18,117 nucleotides of DNA from an uncultured Alphaproteobacteria bacterium (GTDB taxonomy: Bacteria > Pseudomonadota > Alphaproteobacteria > Reyranellales > Reyranellaceae). Both the position numbers and the translations under genes were made by a program. The notes under the pieces are model-generated. The model did no database searches. It was not told the origin of the DNA and saw only the letters and a list, made by a program, of their open reading frames with translations. Shown here in pieces: positions 1-8,225 of the stretch; position 1 is the first letter of the stretch; each line of letters opens with the position of its first letter. The stretch covers positions 1 through 18,117 of the forward strand of contig CAIYWM010000928.1 in assembly GCA_903929895.1 (NCBI GenBank). The letters are read 5' to 3'.

Positions 1-996
1 CGCCAGGATCCCGGTCCAGAACAGGTTGGCGTAGGGCAGCATCAACGCGAAGGGCAGGGCCCCCAGGATCGAGAACCACATCACGGGGATGCGGCCGAGC
101 CTGTCGCCGACGACGCCGCCCAGGATCGTGCCGACCACGATGCCAACCAGGAAAGCGAACAGGAAGAGCTGCGCGGTCTGCACCTCCACGCCGAACTTCT
201 GGATCAGGTAGAAGGTGAAGTAGGAGCCGAGGCTGGCGCTGTAGACGTTCTTGGAAAAGAGCAGCGCCACCAGGATCGCCACGGCAATGCCGACGCGGCC
301 CTTCGACAAGGTCACGTGCCCTGCCGCGGCGGCGGCCTTGCGTGATCCCGGCTTCTGGCTGGTACGGTTGGCTTTGTACCAGTGACCAACCTGGAACAGC
401 ACGATCATCGCGACGAGCGCGGCCGCCGAGAACCAGACGATGCTTTGCTGACCGGCCGGCACGACGATGAAGGCCGCGAGCAGCGGACCGGCGGCGGAGC
501 CCATATTGCCGCCGACCTGGAACAGCGACTGGGCGAGGCCGTAGCGGCCGCCGGCCGCCATGCGCGCGACCCGCGAGGCTTCGGGATGGAACACCGACGA
601 GCCCATTCCGATCAGTGCCGCGGCGAGCAGGATCAGCGGGTATGAATTCGCCTGCGACATCAACAGGAGGCCGACCAGGGTGAAACCCATGCCGACCATC
701 AGGGAATAGGGCTGGGGCTTCTTGTCGGTGTACATGCCGACGACCGGCTGCAGCATCGACGCCGTGCACTGGAAGGCGAGCGTGATGAAGCCGATCTGGC
801 CGAATGACAGTGCGTATGAATCCTTGAGGATCGGATACAGCGCCGGCACCAGCGACTGCATCATGTCGTTGAGCAGGTGGCAGAAGCTCAACGAGAGGAT
901 GACGGCGAAGGTCGTGTTGTTGGCGGATGCCGAAAGGGCCGGAGTCGCGGGGGCAGAAACGGGCGCGGCGCTGGCTGCCATCGTATTGTCGGTCAT
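1..996 (-). CDS. fsr: Fosmidomycin resistance-type MFS efflux transporter (partial, 3' end off window)
   Basis: The minus-strand frame is open from the ATG at 996-994 to the window edge, giving 332 codons. The E. coli Fsr protein is about 406 residues, so roughly 70 C-terminal residues lie outside. Diagnostic Fsr-family stretches are visible: SFCHLLNDMMQSLVPALYP near residue 37, GQIGFITLAFQ, LQPVVGMYTDKKPQPYS, the GSSVFHPEASRVARMA block, GLAQSLFQVGGN, and LGGVVGDRLGR in the second half. Hydrophobic segments fit a 12-TM inner-membrane proton antiporter whose first ten or so helices are present. Family members export fosmidomycin and related small molecules; the native substrate here is unknown. 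No clear Shine-Dalgarno precedes the ATG, and the codon-6 ATG is an alternative start. The 215-bp gap to the upstream glutathione transferase holds nothing obvious beyond a short CTCTCT/AGAGAG inverted repeat at 1183-1196. Confidence 0.92.
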   Translation of the reverse strand, partial: MTDNTMAASAAPVSAPATPALSASANNTTFAVILSLSFCHLLNDMMQSLVPALYPILKDSYALSFGQIGFITLAFQCTASMLQPVVGMYTDKKPQPYSLMVGMGFTLVGLLLMSQANSYPLILLAAALIGMGSSVFHPEASRVARMAAGGRYGLAQSLFQVGGNMGSAAGPLLAAFIVVPAGQQSIVWFSAAALVAMIVLFQVGHWYKANRTSQKPGSRKAAAAAGHVTLSKGRVGIAVAILVALLFSKNVYSASLGSYFTFYLIQKFGVEVQTAQLFLFAFLVGIVVGTILGGVVGDRLGRIPVMWFSILGALPFALMLPYANLFWTGILA

Positions 997-1211
997 GTGA
1001 CCAGTTTAGGCGGCAGCCCTCGTTGTCGCCAGCACCGGCCCGGCAACCCAGCCTTGCGGCGCCGGTGGCTCCAGCATGTTTGACCTTTCGGTGCGCCGAG
1101 CGCTGCTGTCCGTCTGGCTGTTGGATCCCAACGTTCTCGACCCCGACATGGGCTGGCGGGTCGCCTTCGGCAGCAGCGCGGCCTCTCTCCAGAGAGCAGT
1201 GTCTGTAGCGT

Positions 1212-1940
1212 CTATGCCGGGCGAACGGGGCGGGCGCGCTGGGTGTAAAGCATCTTGCGGATGCGCTCCTGCTCCTCGGGCGGCAGCTTCTCGCGATCGA
1301 CCGAGAAGTCGGCGCCGACCGCCATGCCCTTCTGGACGGCGGGACGCGCGCCCAGCGCCTCGAACCAGCGCTTGAAGTAGGGAAACTCCTCGATGTCCTG
1401 GCCTTGCAATTTCCAGTTCACCGTCCACGGGTAGCAGATCATGTCGGCGATCGTGTACTGGTCGCCCGCGAGGTACTTGTGCTTGTAGAGGCGGTTGTTC
1501 AGCACGCCGTACAGCCGGTTCACCTCGTCGGTGAAGCGCCTGATCGCATAGGTCTGGTCGCCTTCCTTGGCCTGGTCGAGCCTGCGGAAATGGCCGCACT
1601 CGCCGCTCTTCGGTCCCTGGTTGGCCATCTGCCAGATCAGCCACTCGTTCACTTCGTGCTTGGTCCTGAGATCCTGCGGATAGAACTTCCCGGCCTTCTC
1701 GGCGATGTACATCATGATCGCGCCGGACTCGAAGACGACCAGCGGCTTGCCGCCGTCGGCCGGCGCGTTGTCGACCATCACCGGCATGCGGTGATTGGGG
1801 TTCATCTCGAGGAAGGCATCGGTGAACTGGTCGCCCTGTCCGATGTTCACCGGCACGACCTTGTAGGGCAGCCCGCATTCCTCGAGCAGGATGGTGACCT
1901 TCTTGCCGTTGGGCGTCGGCCAGTAGTGCAGATCGATCAT
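1212..1940 (-). CDS. Glutathione S-transferase, YfcG/Ure2-like (Nu class)
   Basis: This 242-residue protein opens with MIDLHYWPTPNGKKVTILLE, closely matching E. coli YfcG. It carries Thr9 and Asn11, the residues that replace the usual Ser/Cys/Tyr at the glutathione site in that class. The thioredoxin-fold N-domain has the cis-Pro (Pro53 in RMPV) and the gamma-glutamyl-binding Glu71-Ser72 (FESGAIMMYIAEK). The helical C-domain includes YTIADMICYPW near 162-172. YfcG-type enzymes act as cytosolic disulfide-bond oxidoreductases or glutathione peroxidases. The start at 1940 is preferred over an in-frame upstream start at 2033, because homology begins here and GGAGGAA sits about 7 nt upstream. The gene is divergent from the molybdenum hydroxylase and upstream of fsr on the same strand, which suggests detoxification but does not prove linkage. 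Confidence 0.93.
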   Translation of the reverse strand: MIDLHYWPTPNGKKVTILLEECGLPYKVVPVNIGQGDQFTDAFLEMNPNHRMPVMVDNAPADGGKPLVVFESGAIMMYIAEKAGKFYPQDLRTKHEVNEWLIWQMANQGPKSGECGHFRRLDQAKEGDQTYAIRRFTDEVNRLYGVLNNRLYKHKYLAGDQYTIADMICYPWTVNWKLQGQDIEEFPYFKRWFEALGARPAVQKGMAVGADFSVDREKLPPEEQERIRKMLYTQRARPVRPA

Positions 1941-2052
1941 TTGCTTCCTCCGACGAGCGGTATTTGGGCAAGAGGGCGGCAGCCTCCGCCGGTCGTCGCA
2001 AGCCGTCAATGGTGTATGTTCGACTCGAATCAACAGACCGGGAGAAGATCAG

Positions 2053-4362
2053 GTGGCGGACGCAAATCAGGATCCGAGATCGATTCGCCGGCTGGAGGAT
2101 TCCCGCTTTCTGACCGGGCGCGGGCGTTACGTGGAGGACATTGCCGAGCCGGCCGCGCTGCACGGCTACGTTCTGCGTTCACCGCATGCCCATGCCCTGA
2201 TCCGTTCGCTCGACGTGTCGTCTGCAGCATCGATGCCGGGTGTCCATCTGATCGCCACGGCGGACGATCTCGCCGCGGACGGGCTGGGCTTCATGCCGTG
2301 CCTGGCCGCCGTCAAGCCGTTGATCGTGCCGCCTCGCCCGGCGCTGGCGGCGGGCCGCGTCCGCCATGTCGGCGATCCGGTCTGCTTCGTCGTGGCCGAC
2401 AGCGCGGAGATCGCGCGCGAGGCGGCGGAGCGGATCGAGATCGACTACGAGCCGCTGCCGTCGGTGATCAACGGTCGCGCGGCGCTGGCGGAAGGCGCCC
2501 CCGCCTTGTGGGACGAGGCGCCAGGCAACCTCGTCTATCACGTGCAGCGCGGCGATCACGTTGCAGTGGCCGAGGCGATGAGGAACGCCGCCCGCATCGT
2601 CGAGGTCGACGTCACGAACAATCGTGTCATCGTCGTGCCGCTGGAGCCGCGCGCGGGCATCGCGCGCTACGATGCGGCAACTGACACGATGGATCTCGAA
2701 CTGACGGGGCAGGGGCTGCACGGCATCCGCCGCCAGCTCGCGGAGTTCATCTTCAAGGTCTCTCCCGAGCGCATCCACCTTCACGCGCCCGATGTCGGCG
2801 GTGGCTTCGGGATGAAGAACTTCCTCTATCCCGAATGGATCCTGCTGCTGTGGGCCGCGCGCCGTCTGAAGCGCCCTGTCCGCTGGCTCGCCGACCGCGC
2901 CGAGGATTTCGTGATGGGCGCCCAAGGCCGCGACATCGAGGCGACGGCGCGGATCGCGCTCGACGCGGGCGGGCGCATTCTCGCGCTCGACGTCGCGATG
3001 GTCGCCAACCTGGGCGCCTACCTGTCGGGCAATGGGCCCGGCGCCTCCGTGGTTGCCGCCTCGACGGCGCAGGGCGGCGTCTACGACATTCCCGCGATCG
3101 CCGTCGACGTGCGCGGCGCGGTCACGAATACGACACCGGTCGACGCTTATCGCGGTGCCGGCAAGCCCGAGGCCAACTACATCGTCGAGCGTGCCATCGA
3201 GGCGGCAGCGCGTGCCCTGGGCCGCGATCCGGCTGACCTGCGGCGGCAGAACCTGATCTCGTCTTTTCCGCACAGGACGGCGATGGGGATGGCGATCGAC
3301 TCCGGCGGCTTCCTGGCCAATCTCGACGCCGCCGTGGCGCGCGTGCCCGGCTTCGAGGCGCGGCGCGCGGCAGCGAAGGCGCGGGGCCGCCTGCGCGGCT
3401 TGGGCGTCGCCTGCTTCCTCGAGACGTCGCGCGGCGCGCCCAATGAAGGGGCGGAGGTGCGGTTCGAGCCTGATGGCAGCGTCATGATCGCCGTCGGCAC
3501 CGAGTCGAACGGGCAGGGGCATGAGACGTCGTTCGCCCAGATCGCCTCGAAGCATCTCGGCCTGCCCCTCGAAGCCTTCCGCTACGTGCAGGCCGACACG
3601 CGCGCCGTGCGCAGCGGGGCAGGTCACGGTGGCGCGCGCTCGATGCACATGGGGGGTGCGGCGCTGGTCAAGGCGATGGATGCAGCCCTGTCGAAAGCAC
3701 GACGGCTGGCGGCCCATCTCTTGCAAGCCAGCGAGCATGAGCTCGACTACGACCAAGGGCGCTTCACGGTGCGCGGCAGCGATCGCGCCATCGATCTCGC
3801 GACGCTTGCCGTCAGCGCGCAGGAGGCGGCGAATCTGCCCGAGGGGATGTCACCCGGTCTCGGCGAGCACGTCTTGAACATCACCGACGTCTTCACCTTT
3901 CCGAGCGGCTGCCACGTGGCCGAGGTCGAGATCGATCCCGAGACCGGTGCCATCGAGCTGCTGCGCTACACCGCGGTCGACGATTACGGCCGACTGATCA
4001 ATCCGATGCTGACCGAGGGCCAGGTGCAGGGCGGCCTTGCCCAGGGGATCGGCCAGGCGTTGGTGGAGCACACGGTCTACGATCCGCAATCCGGCCAGCT
4101 CCTCAGCGGCTCGCTGATGGACTATGCGCTGCCGCGCGCGGCCGACCTGCCCTTCTTCGACATCGAACTGATCGAGCGGCCGACCGAGGCGAATCCGCTC
4201 GGCGTCAAGGGCTCCGGCCAGGCGGGCTGCATCGGCGCGCCGCAGACGGTAATGGCTGCCGTCCTCGACGCGCTGCGGCCCGCAGGCGTCGAGTGTCTCG
4301 AGATGCCGGCCACGCCGGCGCGCGTCTGGGAGGCGTTGCAGGGAGCGAAGCCGGGGCATTGA
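2053..4362 (+). CDS. Xanthine dehydrogenase/CoxL-family molybdopterin-binding large subunit (orphan)
   Basis: This 769-residue protein has the layout of molybdenum hydroxylase large subunits. The N-terminal a/b-hammerhead region (LTGRGRYVEDI, GYVLRSPHAHA) is followed by the molybdopterin-binding domains. Cofactor motifs include GGGFGMKN at 249-256 and an active-site loop AYRGAGKPEA at 365-374, similar to form II CoxL-like proteins and unlike the AYRCSFR of true CO dehydrogenase. Near the C-terminus the segment GVKGSGQAGCIGAP (717-730) aligns with the family's KGVGEAG motif. The base-catalyst Glu is therefore Gln723 (codon CAG, 4219-4221). No 2Fe-2S or FAD subunit gene is adjacent. The GTG start has GGAG at 2041-2044. 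Family members hydroxylate heterocycles, aldehydes or purines; the substrate here is unknown. The 3' end overlaps the next gene. Confidence 0.92.
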   Translation: MADANQDPRSIRRLEDSRFLTGRGRYVEDIAEPAALHGYVLRSPHAHALIRSLDVSSAASMPGVHLIATADDLAADGLGFMPCLAAVKPLIVPPRPALAAGRVRHVGDPVCFVVADSAEIAREAAERIEIDYEPLPSVINGRAALAEGAPALWDEAPGNLVYHVQRGDHVAVAEAMRNAARIVEVDVTNNRVIVVPLEPRAGIARYDAATDTMDLELTGQGLHGIRRQLAEFIFKVSPERIHLHAPDVGGGFGMKNFLYPEWILLLWAARRLKRPVRWLADRAEDFVMGAQGRDIEATARIALDAGGRILALDVAMVANLGAYLSGNGPGASVVAASTAQGGVYDIPAIAVDVRGAVTNTTPVDAYRGAGKPEANYIVERAIEAAARALGRDPADLRRQNLISSFPHRTAMGMAIDSGGFLANLDAAVARVPGFEARRAAAKARGRLRGLGVACFLETSRGAPNEGAEVRFEPDGSVMIAVGTESNGQGHETSFAQIASKHLGLPLEAFRYVQADTRAVRSGAGHGGARSMHMGGAALVKAMDAALSKARRLAAHLLQASEHELDYDQGRFTVRGSDRAIDLATLAVSAQEAANLPEGMSPGLGEHVLNITDVFTFPSGCHVAEVEIDPETGAIELLRYTAVDDYGRLINPMLTEGQVQGGLAQGIGQALVEHTVYDPQSGQLLSGSLMDYALPRAADLPFFDIELIERPTEANPLGVKGSGQAGCIGAPQTVMAAVLDALRPAGVECLEMPATPARVWEALQGAKPGH

Positions 4363-5249
4363 AGCAACCGGCGGCCCAGCCAGCGCGTCCCGGCCAGCGC
4401 ATCCTGGCCGGCATTCTCTTCATGTGCGGCGCCGGCCTGCTGTTTCCCATCATGAGCGGTTTCGCGAAGTTTCTCGGTGCCGACTACAACACGCTGCAGA
4501 TCTCGTGGGCGCGGGCCTTCGGCCATATCGTGTTCATGCTGATTTTCTTCCTCCCGCGTTTCGGGCTCGGCATGCTGCGGACGCGCCGGCCGGGCACGCA
4601 GCTCATGCGCTCGTTGATGCTCTTCACCTCGAATGCCGCGAGCTTCCTCGCCATCGTCTATATCCCGCTCGGCAAAGCCGCCGCGATCACCATGATGGCG
4701 CCGCTGCTCGTGCTGCCGCTGGCCTGGATCGTTCTGGGCGAGCGGGCGGCACGCACGCACATCTTGGCGCTCCTGGTTGGGTTCGTGGGGGTGCTGATCC
4801 TGATCCAGCCCGGCAGCGCGGTCTTCCAGTGGGCAGCGCTGCTGTCTCTGCTGAGCGCCGCCTGCTACGCGATCTACCAGGTGTTGACGCGCCTCATCTC
4901 GGCCATCGACACGCCGGAGACCTCGACGATCTACAGCTCGATCGTGGGCGGCTTCGGCATGCTGCTGGTCCTGCCCTTCGTGTGGAAGACGCCGCACGGC
5001 GCTCGCGACATTTTCTTCTTCTGCAGCCTCGGCGTGCTCGGTGCCATGGGCCATTATTTCGTGGCGCGGGCGCTTACCTATGCACCGGCCAACATCGTGG
5101 CGCCGTTCCAGTACATGCAGCTCATTGGCTCGGTGGTCGTGGGCTATCTCTTCTTCGGCGACTTCCCGGACTTCCTGGGCTGGGTCGGCGCCGCCGTCAT
5201 CGTCGGCGCCGGCCTCTATATCGGCTGGTCGCAGCGAAAGCCCGGTTAA
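4359..5249 (+). CDS. DMT superfamily (EamA-type) permease
   Basis: This hydrophobic protein of about 296 residues has two EamA repeats and roughly ten predicted membrane helices. The first repeat contains FMCGAGLLFPIMSGFAK, ISWARAFGH and PLGKAAAITMMAPLLVLPLAW followed by LGER. The second includes YAIYQVLTRLIS, HYFVARALTYAPANIVAPFQY and GYLFFGDFPD, a typical helix 9-10 signature. The family exports or exchanges small metabolites and amino acids across the inner membrane. I prefer the TTG at 4359, whose sequence TTGA overlaps the upstream stop and implies translational coupling. GGGAG at 4341-4345 is a rather distant ribosome site. An in-frame GTG at 4293 would add 22 residues. Co-transcription with the molybdenum hydroxylase suggests that it moves a related substrate or product, but this is inference. 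It ends tail-to-tail with the next gene. Confidence 0.88.
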   Translation: MKQPAAQPARPGQRILAGILFMCGAGLLFPIMSGFAKFLGADYNTLQISWARAFGHIVFMLIFFLPRFGLGMLRTRRPGTQLMRSLMLFTSNAASFLAIVYIPLGKAAAITMMAPLLVLPLAWIVLGERAARTHILALLVGFVGVLILIQPGSAVFQWAALLSLLSAACYAIYQVLTRLISAIDTPETSTIYSSIVGGFGMLLVLPFVWKTPHGARDIFFFCSLGVLGAMGHYFVARALTYAPANIVAPFQYMQLIGSVVVGYLFFGDFPDFLGWVGAAVIVGAGLYIGWSQRKPG

Positions 5250-6850
5250 CCGACCGTCACCGGCGAGAAGTCGACGTACCAGCTCTTGGGATGGACGTAG
5301 CCCTTCACCTTGGAGGAGATCGCGTTCGGCCAGACGTCGTGGACGAACCACACGAACACCGCCTGGTCGACCATACGGGTGTTGATCCTGGCCAGCACCT
5401 TGTCGAGTTCCACCGGATCCGACGTGCTGCGCGCTTCGGCGGCGAGTTTGTCGAACTCCGGGTCGTTGATGTAGCCCCAGTTCGAGCCCCTTGGCGGGAC
5501 CTGCTGGCTGTCGACGAAGCGCATGAAGGCGTTATGCGGGTCCATCGTGTTCCAGCTCACGTTGATGGCGCTGAACGAAGCCGCTTCCGGCGCCTTGGCA
5601 CCCTGGCGCATGAAGTTCAGCAGCGCGTTCCAGTCCATCACCTGGAACTCGAGCTCGACGCCCACTTCGGCGAATTGCTGCTGGATAAACTCGTTCATGA
5701 TCAGCGGATACATCTGGCCCGAGCCTGAGGTCGAGATCGCGACCTTCATCTTGAGCTTCTTCTGCGGACCGTAGCCCGCCTCGGCCAGCAGCTTCTTCGC
5801 TTCCGCCGGGTCGTAGCGGATCTTGAAGGTCGGGTTGCCGAACCAGGGATGATCGGTCGGCACGCAGCCGACGGCCGGGGCGGCGAGGCCGTTCAGGAGC
5901 TTCACCATCGCGTCGCGATCGATCGCGAGATTCAGCGCCTTGCGCACGCGGATGTCGGCGGTCGGCGCGCCGGGCAGCATGCTGAGCGTATAGGGCCACA
6001 TGTGCGGGATCGCGTTCGTCTCGATCTTGCAACCGGCGGCGCGCAGCTTGTCGAGCGAATCGGGCGCGGGAGCCTCGATCCAGTCGACCCGGCCCGACAG
6101 CAGCGCGGCGGTGCGCGTGGAAACGTCGGGGATCGGCAGCAGAACCATACGCTCGCTCTTTGGAAGGCGCGCCTTGTTCCAGTAGTCGTTGTTACGCTCC
6201 AGCTCGGCGCGCTCGCGCGGCGTCCACGACTTCATCTTCCACGGGCCGGTGCCCGATGGCGACTTGCGATAGGCCTGCCAGTCCCGGCCCACCTTCTCGA
6301 AATTGGCCGGACTCGAGATCGGGAAGCGGTTGAGAAGCGACGGCATGATCGTGTCGACGCCCTTGGTCTGCAGCTCGACCTTGTAGTCGTCGATCTTGCG
6401 GTAGCCGACCAGCGGCCAGAGAGCCGCCAGCAGCACGCTGCGTCCGACGCGGTCGAAGACGGGCGACTTGTCGTTGAGCGCGCGGTCGATACTGAAGATC
6501 ACCGCGTCGGCGTTGAAGTCCGATCCGTCGTGGAACTTCACACCCTGGCGCAGCTCGAAGATCCATTTCGTCGGATCGGTCGGGTCCTGGTACCACTTGG
6601 TCGCCAGACCGGGCACCAGCTTTGCCGGCGCGGTCGCGGACGACAGGTCCCAGGCGACGAGCGGGTCATACATCGTGTAGCCCATGAAACGGATGCCTTC
6701 GGTGCCCTGGTCAGGCGCGCCGTCGGTCGCCGGAATGTCGGCGAGCGTCATGGCAATGCGCAAGGTCGAAGGCTGCTGTGCCTTGGCCGAGCTCGAACCG
6801 ATGAAGGGAAGGGCGGTGCCGGCGAGTAGAGCGGCGCGACGGGTGAGCAT
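5246..6850 (-). CDS. ABC transporter periplasmic substrate-binding protein, family 5 (DppA/OppA-like)
   Basis: This 534-residue protein starts with MLTRRAALLAGTALPFIG, a twin-arginine-like signal peptide with Arg4-Arg5, a hydrophobic core and a likely cleavage after AKA near residue 24. The mature part has family 5 solute-binding hallmarks: MGYTMYDPLVAWD, LRQGVKFHDGSDFNADAVIFSID, KKLLAEAGYGP, and a C-terminal NPEFD-like stretch (YINDPEFDKLAAEA). The family binds di- and oligopeptides, nickel, glutathione or other amides and delivers them to ABC permeases. No permease or ATPase gene is visible next to it. The start at 6850 is supported by GGAGG 6 nt upstream and by the signal peptide; the frame runs further upstream without homology. 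It is divergent from two amidases 94 bp away, so an amide or peptide ligand is plausible. Its stop codon overlaps that of the DMT gene. Confidence 0.93.
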   Translation of the reverse strand: MLTRRAALLAGTALPFIGSSSAKAQQPSTLRIAMTLADIPATDGAPDQGTEGIRFMGYTMYDPLVAWDLSSATAPAKLVPGLATKWYQDPTDPTKWIFELRQGVKFHDGSDFNADAVIFSIDRALNDKSPVFDRVGRSVLLAALWPLVGYRKIDDYKVELQTKGVDTIMPSLLNRFPISSPANFEKVGRDWQAYRKSPSGTGPWKMKSWTPRERAELERNNDYWNKARLPKSERMVLLPIPDVSTRTAALLSGRVDWIEAPAPDSLDKLRAAGCKIETNAIPHMWPYTLSMLPGAPTADIRVRKALNLAIDRDAMVKLLNGLAAPAVGCVPTDHPWFGNPTFKIRYDPAEAKKLLAEAGYGPQKKLKMKVAISTSGSGQMYPLIMNEFIQQQFAEVGVELEFQVMDWNALLNFMRQGAKAPEAASFSAINVSWNTMDPHNAFMRFVDSQQVPPRGSNWGYINDPEFDKLAAEARSTSDPVELDKVLARINTRMVDQAVFVWFVHDVWPNAISSKVKGYVHPKSWYVDFSPVTVG

Positions 6851-6944
6851 GAGAAACCTCCGTGGTTCCGTTGCGCGAAGCACGAAATGCGCCACTGCAC
6901 GCCATGGTGGACGCGGCATGCTTCTTGCTGTTTTGCTGGCGATC

Positions 6945-8225
6945 ATGGCCGCCCTGAACACGCTCACCGCCACCGAACTCGCGCAAAGACTGGACGCTGG
7001 AGCGGCAACCGCCGAGGCGATCGTGCGTGATCATCTCGAACGCATCGACCGGCGCGACGCCGACGTGCTCGCCTGGTCGCATCTCGCGCGCGAGGCTGCC
7101 CTGCAAACCGCCAAGATGCTCGATCGCGGACCACGCAGGGGCCTGCTGCACGGCATCCCGATGGGCGTGAAGGACATCATCGATTCCTTCGACCAGCCGA
7201 CGACCTACGGCTCGCCGATCTACCGCACGCACCAGCCGCTTGCCGATGCCGCCACCGTGGCTCTGGCGCGCGAGGCGGGTGCCATCCTGCTCGGCAAGAC
7301 GGTGACCACGGAGTTCGCCAACCGCCATCCCGGCCCGACGAAGAACCCGCACAATCCCGCGCATACGCCCGGCGGCTCCTCCTCCGGATCGGCGGCGGCC
7401 GTCGCGGACTTCCAGAGCGTGCTCGGGACCGGCACCCAGACCGGTGGGTCGGTGATCCGCCCCGCCGCTTTTTGCGGCATCGTCGGCTACAAGCCGAGCT
7501 ACGGGCATTTCGCGCCGGCCGGCATGAAGGCCAATACCGAATGGCTCGATACGATCGGTGCCTATGCGCGCAGCGTCGAGGATATCGCCCTGTTCCGGGC
7601 AGCACTCATGGCGATGCCCTTCACGCCGATCGCCAGGCTCGACCGGCCGCCTCGGATCGCCGTCGCCTTCACCCATCATCGCGACGAGCTGTCGCCCGAG
7701 GGCACCAAGGCGGTTAACGCCGCCGCCGATGCCTTTGCCAAGGCCGGCGCGCAGGTAAAGGAGATCGAGCTGCCCGCGCCGGTGCGCGACATGACCCAGG
7801 GCCAGAAGACGCTGTCGGCCTTCGATGGGCCGCGCGCCCACGCCGATGAGGCGCGGCGCTTTCCCGGCCTGCTGAGCGAGAGCCTGAAGAAGGATAAGCT
7901 CGAGGCCGGCTCGAAGATCGACTATGCGACCTGGGTCGACGCCCGCAAGCTCGGCGAAACCGGACGCGCCGCCGTCGACGCCCTGTTCGACGAGATCGAC
8001 GTCATCCTGACCGCGCCGGCCAAAGGGGAGGCGCCGCTCGGCCTCGAACGCACCGGCGACGCCACCTTCAACCTGCTCTGGACCTATCTCTGGATGCCCT
8101 GCGTGACCCTGCCGTTGACAAAGGGACCGACGGGCCTGCCGGTCGGCGTGCAACTGGTCGGTCGCCAGCATGAGGATGCGGGCCTGCTCGACATCGCCGC
8201 CTGGGCGCGGGGTGTGCTGTCATGA
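6945..8225 (+). CDS. Amidase-signature family hydrolase (first of tandem pair)
   Basis: This 426-residue amidase-signature (AS) enzyme shows the full Ser-cisSer-Lys triad. Lys76 lies in MGVKDIID, the bridging Ser is Ser145 in GGSSSGSAAAVA (143-154), and the nucleophile is Ser169 in TGGSVIRPAAFCG. The spacings Lys-69-Ser-24-Ser match those of malonamidase E2. AS enzymes hydrolyse small amides, biuret-like compounds, acyl-ureas or amino-acid amides in the cytosol. The start at 6945 aligns with the paralog's N-terminus; an ATG at 6918 would add nine hydrophobic residues, and neither has a convincing ribosome site. The stop overlaps the ATG of the next amidase (ATGA). GatA is unlikely because gatB and gatC are absent and the neighbourhood is catabolic. 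Confidence 0.92.
   Translation: MAALNTLTATELAQRLDAGAATAEAIVRDHLERIDRRDADVLAWSHLAREAALQTAKMLDRGPRRGLLHGIPMGVKDIIDSFDQPTTYGSPIYRTHQPLADAATVALAREAGAILLGKTVTTEFANRHPGPTKNPHNPAHTPGGSSSGSAAAVADFQSVLGTGTQTGGSVIRPAAFCGIVGYKPSYGHFAPAGMKANTEWLDTIGAYARSVEDIALFRAALMAMPFTPIARLDRPPRIAVAFTHHRDELSPEGTKAVNAAADAFAKAGAQVKEIELPAPVRDMTQGQKTLSAFDGPRAHADEARRFPGLLSESLKKDKLEAGSKIDYATWVDARKLGETGRAAVDALFDEIDVILTAPAKGEAPLGLERTGDATFNLLWTYLWMPCVTLPLTKGPTGLPVGVQLVGRQHEDAGLLDIAAWARGVLS

Noticed and set aside
1183..1196. CTCTCT/AGAGAG inverted repeat between GST and fsr as a terminator
   Set aside because: Only a 2-nt gap between arms, so the real stem would be about 4-5 bp, with no T-tract.
1975..1990. GGCGG/CCGCC small hairpin in the GST-molybdenum hydroxylase divergent region as an operator
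   Set aside because: A five-bp GC stem is expected by chance at this composition and has no second copy nearby.
1006..2163. 385-codon minus-strand frame spanning the GST gene and both flanks
   Set aside because: It is a different frame from the recognised GST, Arg-rich, and crosses two intergenic regions.
2179..3756. Long minus-strand open frame of 525 codons inside the molybdenum hydroxylase gene
   Set aside because: Low-complexity Arg/His/Asp composition and complete antisense overlap with a strongly supported gene.
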